DNA from: Magnetospirillum sp902729445
Lineage (GTDB): Bacteria > Pseudomonadota > Alphaproteobacteria > Rhodospirillales > Magnetospirillaceae
Length of the DNA stretch: 64,000 nucleotides
NCBI RefSeq assembly: GCF_902729445.1
Contig: NZ_CACVCE010000005.1
Location: 45,558-109,557 of the forward strand
Reading direction: 5' to 3'
Shown: positions 32,701 through 43,632 of the stretch, piece by piece
How positions within the stretch are numbered: the first letter of the stretch is position 1
How the letters are laid out: the number at the start of each line of letters is the position of its first letter
Notes under the pieces: generated by a model
Told to the model about the DNA's origin: nothing
What the model saw: only the letters and a program-made list of their open reading frames with translations
The model's database searches: none
Program-made: the position numbers and the translations under genes

Positions 32701-35199
32701 ATGGCCGGCCTGCCGATCGACGCGGTCCTGCCCGCCATCCGCTCGGCCCTGGAAGGCTCATCGGGTCTGGTGCTGCAAGCACCGCCCGGGGCCGGCAAGA
32801 CCACCGGCGTTCCCCTGGCCCTGCTGGATGCCGCCTGGCTGGCCGGGGCCAGGATCGTCATGCTGGAACCCCGGCGGCTGGCGGCGCGCGCGGCGGCGGC
32901 GCGCATGGCCCAGACCCTGGGTGAAAGCGTCGGCCAGACCGTCGGCTACCGCATCCGCCAAGACAGCAAGGTCGGCCCGGCCACCCGCATCGAGGTGGTG
33001 ACCGAAGGCATCCTGACCCGCATGCTGCAGGATGATGCCGGCCTGCCGGGCATCGGGCTGGTGATTCTCGACGAATTCCACGAACGCTCGCTGAATGCCG
33101 ATCTGGGTCTGGCTTTGTGCCTGGAAGCCCAGGGCGCGCTGCGCGACGACCTGAAGCTGCTGGTGATGAGCGCCACCCTGGATGGCGGCCCGGTGGCCCG
33201 GCTGATGGGCGGCGTGCCGCTGGTCACCAGCGAGGGCCGGGCCTTCCCGGTCCAGACCCGTTTCCTGGCCCGGCCCGAACCCCGCAAGCTGCCCGATTCC
33301 ATGGCCGCCGCCATCCGCCGCGCCCTGGCCGAGGACGACGGCGACCTGTTGGCCTTCCTGCCCGGTTCCGGAGAGATCCGCCGCACCGAGGCGCTGCTGG
33401 CCGGCGACCCGGCCCTGGCCGACATGGTGGTGGCGCCGCTTTACGGCGACCTGGACGGCCCGGCCCAGGACCGCGCCATCCGCCGCGATGGGGACGGGCG
33501 GCGCAAGGTGGTGCTGGCCACTGCTATCGCCGAGACCAGCCTGACCATCGACGGCGTCGCCATCGTCGTCGATGGCGGCCAGATGCGGGTCCCGCGCTTC
33601 GATGCCAGCACTGGCATGACCCGGCTGGTCACCCTGCCGGTCAGCCGCGCCGCCGCCGACCAGCGTCGCGGCCGCGCCGGCCGCCAGGGTCCGGGCGTGT
33701 GCTGGCGTTTGTGGTCCGAGGCCGAGGACCGCGCGCTCCAGGCCTTCACCGCCCCGGAAATCGCCGATGCCGATCTGGCGCCGCTGGCCCTGGACCTGGC
33801 GCAATGGGGCATCATTGATGCCGGCCAGTTGGCCTGGCTGGAGCCGCCGCCCGCCGCCGCCCTGGCGCAAGGACGCGAATTGCTGGCCGAACTGGGCGCC
33901 ATCGACGGGGATGGCCGCATCACCGCCCACGGCCGGGCCATGAACCGGCTGGCCATGCATCCGCGCCTGGCCCACATGGTGATGGTGGCCAAGGATCAGG
34001 GGCTGGGCGGGCTGGCCTGCGATCTGGCCGCCTTGTTGTCGGAACGCGACATCGTCCGGCCCGGCCGCGAGGCCCGCGATTCCGACATGCGCCTGCGGCT
34101 TGATCTGTTGAAGGGCGGCCGCGAGGGGGCGCACATGGTCGATCGGGGCGGTCTGGCCCGGGTGCGCCAGACCGCCAAGGACTGGCGCCGTCGCATCGGC
34201 ATCCGGGCCGGCGAGGATGATGGCGGCCAAGCCGATTGCGGCCCGGTCCTGGCCCTGGCCTATCCCGACCGCATCGCCAAGCGCCGCCCCGGCGGCGAGC
34301 CCCGCTACGCCCTGTCGTCGGGCGGCGGCGCCCATTTCGCCCAATACGAATCCCTGGCCGCCGAGGATTGGCTGGTGGCGGCCGAAACCGACGGCGACCG
34401 CCGCGAGGCCCGCATCTTCCTGGCCGCCCCCCTGACCCTTTCCGACATCGAGACCCAGTTCGAAGGCGCCATCCGCACGGTGGACGAGGTCGGCTGGGAC
34501 CGCCGCGACGAAGTGGTGGTGGCGCGTCGCGCCCGCAAGCTGTTCGCCCTGACGCTGGACGACAAGAAGCTGACCCAAGTGCCGCCCGACCGATTGGTCC
34601 AGGCGATGGCCGAGGGCATCCGGGCCATGGGCCTGGAATGCCTGCCCTGGACCGACGACTTGCAGAAGTTCCGCGCCCGAATCGCTTTCTTGCGCGCCCA
34701 CCGGCCCGACGATGGCTGGCCCGATTTGTCGGACCAGGCCTTGCTGGATGGGCTGGAGGACTGGCTGGCCCCGTACCTTTCCGGCATCACCCGGCGCGCC
34801 CATCTGGCCCGGCTGGATCTGGCCCAGGCGCTGCGGGGAATGCTGGAGTGGGAGCAATCGCGCCGGCTGGACGATGTGGCGCCGACCCATGTGACGGTGC
34901 CCTCGGGCAGCCGGGTGCCGATCGATTATTCCGGCGAGAATCCGGTGCTGGCGGTGCGGTTGCAGGAAATGTTCGGCTGCGCCGACACGCCCCGCATCGC
35001 CGGCGGTTCGGTGCCGCTGCTGCTGCACCTGTTGTCGCCGGCGCGGCGCCCGGTCCAGGTCACCCGCGACCTCGCCAGCTTCTGGGCCAACGCCTATCAC
35101 GCGGTGAAGGCCGACCTGAAGGGCCAATATCCCAAACATTGGTGGCCCGACGACCCGATGCAGGCGGAACCGACCGCCCGCGCCAAGCCGCGGAAATAG
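32701..35199 (+). CDS. hrpB: ATP-dependent helicase HrpB
   Basis: An 832-residue DExH-box helicase of the HrpB family. Walker A PPGAGKTT lies near residue 28, Walker B/DExH reads DEFHER, motif III is MSATLD, and motifs V-VI include TAIAETSLTIDGV and QRRGRAGRQGPG. The ratchet/HrpB-specific C-terminal region extends to the end and includes SRVPIDYSGENPVLAVRLQE. It is full length. The cellular role of HrpB remains unclear. It starts one base after the SemiSWEET stop. Confidence 0.95.
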   Translation: MAGLPIDAVLPAIRSALEGSSGLVLQAPPGAGKTTGVPLALLDAAWLAGARIVMLEPRRLAARAAAARMAQTLGESVGQTVGYRIRQDSKVGPATRIEVVTEGILTRMLQDDAGLPGIGLVILDEFHERSLNADLGLALCLEAQGALRDDLKLLVMSATLDGGPVARLMGGVPLVTSEGRAFPVQTRFLARPEPRKLPDSMAAAIRRALAEDDGDLLAFLPGSGEIRRTEALLAGDPALADMVVAPLYGDLDGPAQDRAIRRDGDGRRKVVLATAIAETSLTIDGVAIVVDGGQMRVPRFDASTGMTRLVTLPVSRAAADQRRGRAGRQGPGVCWRLWSEAEDRALQAFTAPEIADADLAPLALDLAQWGIIDAGQLAWLEPPPAAALAQGRELLAELGAIDGDGRITAHGRAMNRLAMHPRLAHMVMVAKDQGLGGLACDLAALLSERDIVRPGREARDSDMRLRLDLLKGGREGAHMVDRGGLARVRQTAKDWRRRIGIRAGEDDGGQADCGPVLALAYPDRIAKRRPGGEPRYALSSGGGAHFAQYESLAAEDWLVAAETDGDRREARIFLAAPLTLSDIETQFEGAIRTVDEVGWDRRDEVVVARRARKLFALTLDDKKLTQVPPDRLVQAMAEGIRAMGLECLPWTDDLQKFRARIAFLRAHRPDDGWPDLSDQALLDGLEDWLAPYLSGITRRAHLARLDLAQALRGMLEWEQSRRLDDVAPTHVTVPSGSRVPIDYSGENPVLAVRLQEMFGCADTPRIAGGSVPLLLHLLSPARRPVQVTRDLASFWANAYHAVKADLKGQYPKHWWPDDPMQAEPTARAKPRK

Positions 35200-35221
35200 G
35201 ACCCCGTTCGGAAAGACAGAG

Positions 35222-35237
35222 CGGTCGCCTGCGACCG
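35222..35237. terminator. Hairpin between convergent genes
   Basis: CGGTCGC (35222-35228) and GCGACCG (35231-35237) form a 7-bp stem with a 2-base loop in the tail of hrpB, facing the end of the giant sensor gene. There is no T run, so the terminator role is tentative. Confidence 0.4.
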
Positions 35238-35299
35238 GGCAGCATGGCCCCATTCCCAGGTGCATTCACACCCGATGTCAAGCCTTTGTGGGCGAAGGC

Positions 35300-38200
35300 T
35301 TATTCCTGATCGGGGGTGTGGAACCGGAAGGTGTTGCGCCCGCCGCGTTTGGACTCATAAAGCGCCGCATCGGCCTTCAGGATCAATTCATCCTGGTCCA
35401 GACCATTTTCCGGATAGATCGCAATGCCGATACTGGCACCGATCGCCAGTTTGTGCCCAAGAACCGTCATTTCCTGGCTGACGTCGCTGATGATGCGCTG
35501 GGATATCTTGGCAACGGCATCACGGCTTTCCGGATTGACCAATATGATGGCGAATTCATCGCCGCCAAGCCGCGCCACAAGGTCGGTTTCTCGGGTGTTT
35601 CGCAGAAAGATCGACGCGACGGATTTCAGCAATTCATCGCCGACGATATGGCCGAACGTGTCGTTCACCGGCTTGAATTTGTCCAAATCCACCAAAACCA
35701 AGGCAACGTTCTTTTCCTCGCGCTTGGCCAGCTTCAGGAATTCCTTGAACCGCGCATGGAAATGAGTGCGGTTGGCAAGGCCGGTCAAATGGTCGGTCAT
35801 GGCCAGGCGGTGAATTTTTTCTTGGGTCAGCTTGCGCTCGGTGATGTCCTCGACCAGCCAGATGGTGCCCTTGGACAGGTCATGATGATCGATGGCAGCG
35901 CCGACCAGACGGCCGAAACCGTTTTCCCTGCTGCCCCGCCGAATGGCGTGCTCGCCCACATAGGTCTCGCCCCTGGCCAGGACTTTATAGGCTTCGCCGG
36001 CCGCATTGAATTCCGTGTCCGATGGCCATACGACGCGGGTGTCCAACCCGACCATGCCGCCGGCAGGATAGCCGAACAGCCTTTCGGCGGCGCGGTTGGC
36101 GCGGTGGATAATGCGGGCACCGCTTTTATCAAGCATGACCACGACGATCCCCAGCGAGGCGTTTTCCAGGATGATTTCCTGCTCGGCCAGGATCTCGTCC
36201 AACTGTTCCTTTTTCTGGCGCAGTTCCGCCGTGCGCTGGGCCACCGTGCGTTCCAGATTGTCGTACAGGATCGCATTTTCCAATGAGATGGCCGCCTGAG
36301 AGGCGAGAAGGTCCAAGACCATGACGTGATTGGCGGTAAACGCATGCGAGACCTGGCTGTTTTCAAGGTACAGCAAGCCGATCAGCCGCGATTGCTTGAC
36401 CAGGGGCTGGCACAGGACCGACCGCACGGTCCCTGCCCGGAAATGCGGGTCCGTGCCGAAATCGGGAGCCTTGCGGGCGTCGTCCAGCAGGACCTTGTCC
36501 TGGGTTCGCAGGGCGTAGTTCACGACACTGAGGGCAAGCGCGGGCTCTGCGATGGTCTGGTTCAGCATTTCGAACGAGACGGCGCCCCCGCCGACCCTGG
36601 CCTCGGCAACCACGGTGGGGCGGCCGGCCAGGTTCACCACCAGAAGGCCGCGATCCGCGCCGGCGTTTTCGATGGTAATGCGCAACAAGGTCTCGACCAG
36701 ACGATCCAGCGCGATCTCGCCGGAAACCGCCTGCGAGGCCTTGATGACGCTGAGCCCGTCCAGGCTTTGCGCCAAGTCGTTGCCATCGGGCCGAACGTCG
36801 GCGCGCGTTTCCGGTTCCAGACGCGCGACTTTTATATGCGCCCCCCAGCGGTCGTAACGGTTCCGTGCCTTGGCCAGATAGGTTTCGGCGATCAGATCAA
36901 ATCCAGCCTGACGGTAGAAGGCGGCCGCGCGCTCGTAGGCCAGCGCCTCGACATGGACGGTACCGGCTTCGTGAGCGGCCTTGATCGCCTCTTCGTACAA
37001 GGCCCTGGCCCCGGCATCGTCAGTGCCAATTCGCGCCATTTCCGCCTTGGCCAGCAGATAGCGAGCTCGGAAATTGGCGGGACTTTCCTTCGCCCGCTTT
37101 TCCAGAAGGGCAAGGTGCTTCTTCAGGCGCTCGGCGATATCGGGGAACTCACCGCGAAATTCCGGCCCATCCAGATTTGTCAGCGCCAGAACCGCCAGGA
37201 AGTGGTAGCTGGCTTCGCCGACCCAGCCGGTCAGACCTTTCAAGTTGGGCGCCACATCCTCAAGGCGTTTGAAGGCGTGGCGATCGTCGCCTGCCAGCAA
37301 AGCGACCAAGGCCTCCATCATCGAAAGGTAACACTTGCAGACATTCTGCTTCGCCCGGGTCACGGCTTCATCGAACCCGCGGTTGGCAATGACGAAATCT
37401 TCGAATGTGGTTCGTCCCTGAAGGGCCGCGACAAAGGATTCCTCGGCCAGCAAGACGGCTTCCACCCCCAGGTTCCGGCTTTTTTCGGCGAAGGGAATGT
37501 AGGTGGCGGCGGCCGAGGCGAAGTCCGCCAGAGGTGCGCCGCGTTCGAAGGTCATCCACACGATCTCTTGCGCGGCATAGGACGCATAGGCGAAATCACC
37601 GGCGTTCAGGCAGTCGACAAACCCTTCGCGCAACATGTCGATGGTGGATTGAAGCGAATTTTGCCGTGGATTGACGAAGACACCGTAGCGCACCAAAATC
37701 CGCCCGCGAAGATCAGGGCGGCACAGCTTTTCTTGCAGTTTGAGCGCCAGATCGGCATACGCCACGGAATCGGCGATCTCGTCGTACATGCTGACCATCA
37801 GAATGGCACAGCCCATGTAAACGGCACAGGAATCGGCGGTATTGCCGTTCTCCAGCGTGACCTTAAGCGCATTCAGGACCAGCCACGCATAAAGCTCGGT
37901 CCGCCCCATATAGGCACAGGGCATGGCATCGACCAGAACGCCCAGCAGGGCAAGCGCCTCTTCGTCCATCATTGCCGGAGCGTTGATCAAGGCAGGAATT
38001 CCGCCTTCGCCCAACCTCGCCGCAATGCTGCGCCGCAAGTCCTCGACCTGAGAATCGACATCGGCTTGACGGTCGGGGCAGACCAGACCGAACTGGCGTA
38101 ATGCCTCGATGGCGGTATCGACCCCTTCGCCGTTGAGTCCGGCAACCTGATTGCGCAGAATCCGCTGGCGATAGGCCTTGGCCCGGTCCGCCTTCGTGCG

Positions 38201-40600
38201 AGCGCGGGAGAGGATCAGCGGCAACAGATCATCAACCACCTGGTGATTGCCGGCCAGCAACTCGCAACTCGACCAGTCCAGGTAAAGTTGGACGGTGTCT
38301 TGGTAGTCCTCGTCCCAGGCATTGGCGGGCAGCAAATCCACGGCCTGGGCGAAAAAGGTCCGGGCCGTCGCATAGGCGGCGGCGGCCTTGGCCTTCCGAC
38401 CGGCGGTGATGTTCAGGCGGCAGACACGCTGACGTTCTTCGAAATCATCAATCAACCGAAGACCCCGGTTGAAATGGTTGACCATTTCGAAGATGTCTTT
38501 GTCATCGGCTTGGCCACCAAGGTCCGCGAACAGGCTTCGACCGATGCTTAGGTGCTCGAATTCGCGCGCCTCGACCGGCAAAAGGGAATAGGCGGCCTCT
38601 TGAATGCGATCATGGGTGAAGCGGACGATTCCATTTCGTTGCGTCAGGAACGAACCGGCGAAGGCGCCCTCAAGATCGGCTTCAAGCGCCTCGATGCCGC
38701 CGCCGGTCAGCCGCGCCAGCCTTTCGAACGGAACCGCGTTTCCAAGAAAAGCCAACCGACACAGGGCTTGGCGACAATGATCGGGCAAGCGGCCAATCTT
38801 CCTGGCCATCAGCTCGATGACGTTGTCGGTGAACTCCTTTTCGGCGATTTCAGCATCGTCCCAACGCCAACCTTCACCGCTGGGCCTTAGCACGCCATCC
38901 TCGAACAGCCCTTCCAGAAACTGGATGGTGAAAAAGGGATTGCCGGCCGTCTTGTCCATGATCACCTGGATCAAGGGCGCGGCAACCGAGGGCGTGCACC
39001 CCAGCGCTTCGGACACCATCAACCCCAGGGATTTGGGCGACAGCGGTTTCAGGTCGATGCTTTCAACCGGCTGGTGGCTTTTGATCGCCTCGATTGCCAG
39101 CGCGAAGGGATGCGAGGAATCGACCTCGTTATCCCGATAGGCGCAGATCAGCAGCAAATGGCCAAGGTCGCCCTGGGCCGACAGATATTCCAGGAATTTC
39201 ATGCTTCCCGGATCAACCCATTGCAGGTCGTCCAGGAACAGAACCAAGGGGTGCTCTGCCGTGGCCCAAACCGACAGGAAGCGGCGAACGGTGCTGAAGA
39301 AGCGAACCGCGGCATCATTCGGCGGTAGATCGGGAAGGACCGGCTGAGTGCCGATCAACAGGCCCAGTTCGGGGACCAGATCGGTCAGAAGGCGCCCATG
39401 ACCACCAAGCGCGTCGCGAATTCGGTCGCTCCAAAATCCAAGTCGATCGTCGCTTTGCCCCAGAATGCTGCGGATCAATCCCTGGAATGCCTGGGCCAGT
39501 GTGGCATAGGGGATGTGGCGCTTGAACTGATCGAACTTGCCCGAAGCGAACAGGGCCGTCGGCTTGATCAGCACCTTGTGCAATTCGCCGACCAAGGCCG
39601 ACTTGCCGACCCCGGAATATCCCGACACCAACACGAACTCGAACCGGCCTTGGTCCGTCACCCGCTTGGCCGCTTCCAGCAACGTGGTCAGTTCGGCTTC
39701 GCGGCCGTAGAGCTTTTCCGGGATGTACAGCCGGTTGGGATGATCGCTTTTGCCCAAGATGAAGGCCGGAACATCCCCGGTTTCACGCCAGCTATCCAGG
39801 CAGTGGCGAAGGTCGCTCACCAGGCCGGCCGCCGTTTGATACCGGCTCTCCGCGGCCTTGGACAGCAACTTGACGATGACGTCCGAGACCCCTCGGGGAA
39901 TATCCTTGCGCACGAGTTCCGGCGACGGCGGTTGCAAAGCCACATGGAAATGAACCAGTTCCACCGGATCGTCCGACAGGAACGGTCTGCGGCCGCAAAA
40001 CATCTCGAAAAGCAAGACGCCAAGGGCATAAAGGTCGGCGCGGCTGTCCACGGATCGATTCATCCGCCCCGTTTGCTCGGGCGCCATGTAGGCGAAGGAA
40101 CCGTCGATGGTTTCCACTGGTTCCGGAGCCTGCCTGAGACGGGGAAAGGACGAGGCGACACCGAACCCGGTAAAGCGCGCACCCTCGCCCGGGGGGGTGA
40201 TGACGACATTCGAGGGGCGGATATCCTTGTGCAAGATGCCTGCGGCATGCATCTTCACCAAGGCCTCGGCAATGTCGATGGCAAGGGTCAAATGGGTTTC
40301 AATATCGAACGGGCCGTTCTCTGGTTGGCACGCCAGCAGGTCTTCCAGCAGCCGTCCGTCGGTGTTCGCAAACACCAGCGTTACGGCTTCGTCGGATTCC
40401 TCAAGGGACAGCGGCAACACCGCCCAATCGGCGCTCAACTTATCCCGAAAGCTGAATTCCCTTTTAAGGAAGGCAACTTTCCGTTTAGTTGAAGCGACCT
40501 TGGTCGGTGCTAAAATCGTTACCGAGCCAGTGGAATCACATGAAGGCCAAGAAAGGGCCATCTGATTATCCCCGGGCAAGGAACTTGATTTTTCAGACAT
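35300..40600 (-). CDS. Giant (pseudo)kinase-ATPase-TPR-GAF-PAS-GGDEF sensor
   Basis: A protein of about 1766 residues (start 40600 preferred; ATG at 40657 possible). Order: Ser/Thr-kinase-like domain to about 290; AAA/ORC-type ATPase about 300-600 with Walker A GYSGVGKSA and Walker B LVLFLDDLQWVD; a long helical TPR-like region to about 1290; GAF about 1320-1470; coiled coil; PAS about 1500-1610; GGDEF about 1620-1766 with intact GGDEF and I-site RETD. The kinase part keeps HKD (about 124-126) but has GFG for DFG (about 145-147) and a shortened N-lobe, so it is probably inactive. Known relatives of this architecture usually end in a histidine kinase; here the output is c-di-GMP synthesis. Confidence 0.9.
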   Translation of the reverse strand: MSEKSSSLPGDNQMALSWPSCDSTGSVTILAPTKVASTKRKVAFLKREFSFRDKLSADWAVLPLSLEESDEAVTLVFANTDGRLLEDLLACQPENGPFDIETHLTLAIDIAEALVKMHAAGILHKDIRPSNVVITPPGEGARFTGFGVASSFPRLRQAPEPVETIDGSFAYMAPEQTGRMNRSVDSRADLYALGVLLFEMFCGRRPFLSDDPVELVHFHVALQPPSPELVRKDIPRGVSDVIVKLLSKAAESRYQTAAGLVSDLRHCLDSWRETGDVPAFILGKSDHPNRLYIPEKLYGREAELTTLLEAAKRVTDQGRFEFVLVSGYSGVGKSALVGELHKVLIKPTALFASGKFDQFKRHIPYATLAQAFQGLIRSILGQSDDRLGFWSDRIRDALGGHGRLLTDLVPELGLLIGTQPVLPDLPPNDAAVRFFSTVRRFLSVWATAEHPLVLFLDDLQWVDPGSMKFLEYLSAQGDLGHLLLICAYRDNEVDSSHPFALAIEAIKSHQPVESIDLKPLSPKSLGLMVSEALGCTPSVAAPLIQVIMDKTAGNPFFTIQFLEGLFEDGVLRPSGEGWRWDDAEIAEKEFTDNVIELMARKIGRLPDHCRQALCRLAFLGNAVPFERLARLTGGGIEALEADLEGAFAGSFLTQRNGIVRFTHDRIQEAAYSLLPVEAREFEHLSIGRSLFADLGGQADDKDIFEMVNHFNRGLRLIDDFEERQRVCRLNITAGRKAKAAAAYATARTFFAQAVDLLPANAWDEDYQDTVQLYLDWSSCELLAGNHQVVDDLLPLILSRARTKADRAKAYRQRILRNQVAGLNGEGVDTAIEALRQFGLVCPDRQADVDSQVEDLRRSIAARLGEGGIPALINAPAMMDEEALALLGVLVDAMPCAYMGRTELYAWLVLNALKVTLENGNTADSCAVYMGCAILMVSMYDEIADSVAYADLALKLQEKLCRPDLRGRILVRYGVFVNPRQNSLQSTIDMLREGFVDCLNAGDFAYASYAAQEIVWMTFERGAPLADFASAAATYIPFAEKSRNLGVEAVLLAEESFVAALQGRTTFEDFVIANRGFDEAVTRAKQNVCKCYLSMMEALVALLAGDDRHAFKRLEDVAPNLKGLTGWVGEASYHFLAVLALTNLDGPEFRGEFPDIAERLKKHLALLEKRAKESPANFRARYLLAKAEMARIGTDDAGARALYEEAIKAAHEAGTVHVEALAYERAAAFYRQAGFDLIAETYLAKARNRYDRWGAHIKVARLEPETRADVRPDGNDLAQSLDGLSVIKASQAVSGEIALDRLVETLLRITIENAGADRGLLVVNLAGRPTVVAEARVGGGAVSFEMLNQTIAEPALALSVVNYALRTQDKVLLDDARKAPDFGTDPHFRAGTVRSVLCQPLVKQSRLIGLLYLENSQVSHAFTANHVMVLDLLASQAAISLENAILYDNLERTVAQRTAELRQKKEQLDEILAEQEIILENASLGIVVVMLDKSGARIIHRANRAAERLFGYPAGGMVGLDTRVVWPSDTEFNAAGEAYKVLARGETYVGEHAIRRGSRENGFGRLVGAAIDHHDLSKGTIWLVEDITERKLTQEKIHRLAMTDHLTGLANRTHFHARFKEFLKLAKREEKNVALVLVDLDKFKPVNDTFGHIVGDELLKSVASIFLRNTRETDLVARLGGDEFAIILVNPESRDAVAKISQRIISDVSQEMTVLGHKLAIGASIGIAIYPENGLDQDELILKADAALYESKRGGRNTFRFHTPDQE

Positions 40601-40741
40601 CGCGTCCCCAGGATTTACGACACATTCTAAAAATAGAACACCCTTGTTATTTATCATGCCCGTGACTTGGCAGCCAGAGCGCCATCGAGTGAAATAGGTA
40701 TTTCATTGATGAAGGGGATGCCCCCGTCGTGGGGGGGCGAT

Positions 40742-41385
40742 TCAAACCGCCGGATTGACCAGCGCACCTTCGCCTGCGGCATCGATGACGGCGCGGTTGC
40801 CGTCCACGCGCACCTTGCCCTCGGCCAGCAGCTTCAGCGCCAGCGGATAGCAGCGGTGTTCCTGTTCCAGAACCCGGGCGGCCAGGCTGTCCTCGGTGTC
40901 GTCCGGCAATACCGGCACGGCGGCCTGGACCAGGATCGGGCCGGCATCCAGGTCGGGGGTGACCAGATGGACGGTGCAGCCGTGCAGCTTGACCCCTTCG
41001 TCCAGCGCGCGGCGGTGGGTGTGCAGCCCCTTGAAGCTGGGCAGCAGGGCAGGGTGGATGTTGATCATCCGGCCGGCCCATCCTTGGGTGAAGGGTGCCG
41101 ACAAAAGCCGCATGAAACCGGCCAGGCAGACGATTTCGACACCGGCTTGCCGCAGCTCGGCATCCATCGCCTGGTCGAACGCCTCGCGGCTGGCAAAGCC
41201 CTTGTGCGGGATGGTGCGCGTGGCAATGCCGGCCCGTTCGGCCCGTTCCAGCGCGTAGACCCCGGGCACGTTGCTGATCACCAGCACGATCTCGGCCGGG
41301 AAGGCCGGATCGGCGCAGGCATCGATCAGGGCCTGCAGGTTCGACCCCCGGCCCGAGACCAGCACGCCGACCTTGGCCCGGCTCA

Positions 41386-41386
<1 letters not shown>
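40742..41386 (-). CDS. purN: GAR transformylase PurN
   Basis: A 214-residue phosphoribosylglycinamide formyltransferase using 10-formyl-THF. VGVLVSGRGSNLQALIDAC near the start binds the substrate phosphate. The catalytic Asn/His/Asp are in MINIHPALLPSFKG and HLVTPDLDAGPILVQ. Its ATG overlaps the purM stop by one base (TGATG). Confidence 0.96.
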
Positions 41387-42462
<1,076 letters not shown>

Positions 42463-42555
42463 GGTCTTCCTCGTGGCTTTGCGTGTGATATGGTGTGGCC
42501 CATTTCAGGGGGGCCGATCTCGGCGCCGAAGATACTCCAACCCGAACGGTTTGCA

Positions 42556-43632
42556 ATGCCTTCTCTCCGCCTGCTGTGTGTCTTGGGGCTGCTGCTGGGC
42601 CTGTCCGGTCAGGTCTTGGCGCAAGGTGCGGCCGATGCCTTCACCGTGCGCGGCGTCGAGGTCGATGTCTCGGCCGCCAATGTCCAGGCCGCCAAGGATC
42701 AGGCCGTCGCCGAGGGCCAGCGCCAGGCCTTCCGCCAGTTGCTGGACCGCCTGACCCAGCCGTCCGACCATGCCCGCCTGCCCAAGGCCGACGGGCTGGA
42801 TTACGTCCGCGATTTCACCGTCGATCAGGAACGCGCCTCGGCGACCCGCTATCTCGCCAGCCTGACGGTGCGTTTCAACGCCGCCGCGGTGAAGAAGCTG
42901 CTGCAGAATGCCGGGATTCCCTTCGCCGACGCCCGCGCCCGCGGCGTGGTGATCGTGCCGGTCTACAAGCCGGCGGCCGGGTCCCGGCCGGTCCTGTGGG
43001 ACGATCCCAATCCGTGGCGGGTCGCCTGGGTCGGCCTGGGCGGCGGCGGGCTGGTGCCCCTGACCGTACCGGCCGGCGAGGTGGGCGATGTCGCCGCCAT
43101 CACTCCGGAACAGGCGCTGGCCGGTTCGGCCGATGCCATGCGCGCCATCGGCAGCCGGTGGAAAAGCCCCGACGTGCTGGTGGCGGCCGCCGCCCTGTCG
43201 CCGACCGGCAAAAGCCTGGACGTCGCCCTGCTGGCCGAGCCCGGCACGCCCAAGCCGTTCGACACCCTGTCCTATTCCTTGAACGACGGCGAAAGCCTGG
43301 ACGGCTTGATGCGCCGCGCCGCCCGCGACATCTCGAAGGCCATCGACCAGCTGCACAAGCAGCCCAATCTTTTGCATTTCGACCGCGCCGGCACGGTGTC
43401 GGCGCTGGTGCCGTTGTCCAGCCTGGCCGACTGGCTGGCGGTGCGCGACCGCCTGGCCAAGGTGTCGCAGGTCCGCCGCTGGGAACTGGTGTCCCTGTCC
43501 AAGGTCGAGGCGGCGGTGACCTTGCACACCGTCGGCGAGGCCGAGCAGGTGCGGTCCGCCCTGAACGGCGCCGGCTTGAAGATGGACATGGTCGATGGCT
43601 TCTGGACCATCCGGCCGGTGGGGGTGAAATGA
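42556..43632 (+). CDS. DUF2066 exported protein
   Basis: A 358-residue protein with a signal peptide (MPSLRLLCVLGLLLGLSGQV, cleaved near LAQG). The N-terminal segment FTVRGVEVDVSAANVQAAKD, with repeated Ala/Gln-rich helix and strand units, is the DUF2066 pattern. The family function is unknown. It starts a tightly coupled run with the AI-2E exporter, hdaA and an SDR gene, and is divergent from purMN. Confidence 0.85.
   Translation: MPSLRLLCVLGLLLGLSGQVLAQGAADAFTVRGVEVDVSAANVQAAKDQAVAEGQRQAFRQLLDRLTQPSDHARLPKADGLDYVRDFTVDQERASATRYLASLTVRFNAAAVKKLLQNAGIPFADARARGVVIVPVYKPAAGSRPVLWDDPNPWRVAWVGLGGGGLVPLTVPAGEVGDVAAITPEQALAGSADAMRAIGSRWKSPDVLVAAAALSPTGKSLDVALLAEPGTPKPFDTLSYSLNDGESLDGLMRRAARDISKAIDQLHKQPNLLHFDRAGTVSALVPLSSLADWLAVRDRLAKVSQVRRWELVSLSKVEAAVTLHTVGEAEQVRSALNGAGLKMDMVDGFWTIRPVGVK

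Noticed and set aside
32758..35265. 835-codon antisense frame opposite hrpB
   Set aside because: Low-complexity His/Gln/Gly-rich translation complementary to hrpB, with no domain signature.
36326..38101. 591-codon frame opposite the giant sensor gene
   Set aside because: Antisense of well-defined GAF/TPR domains; composition typical of a shadow frame.
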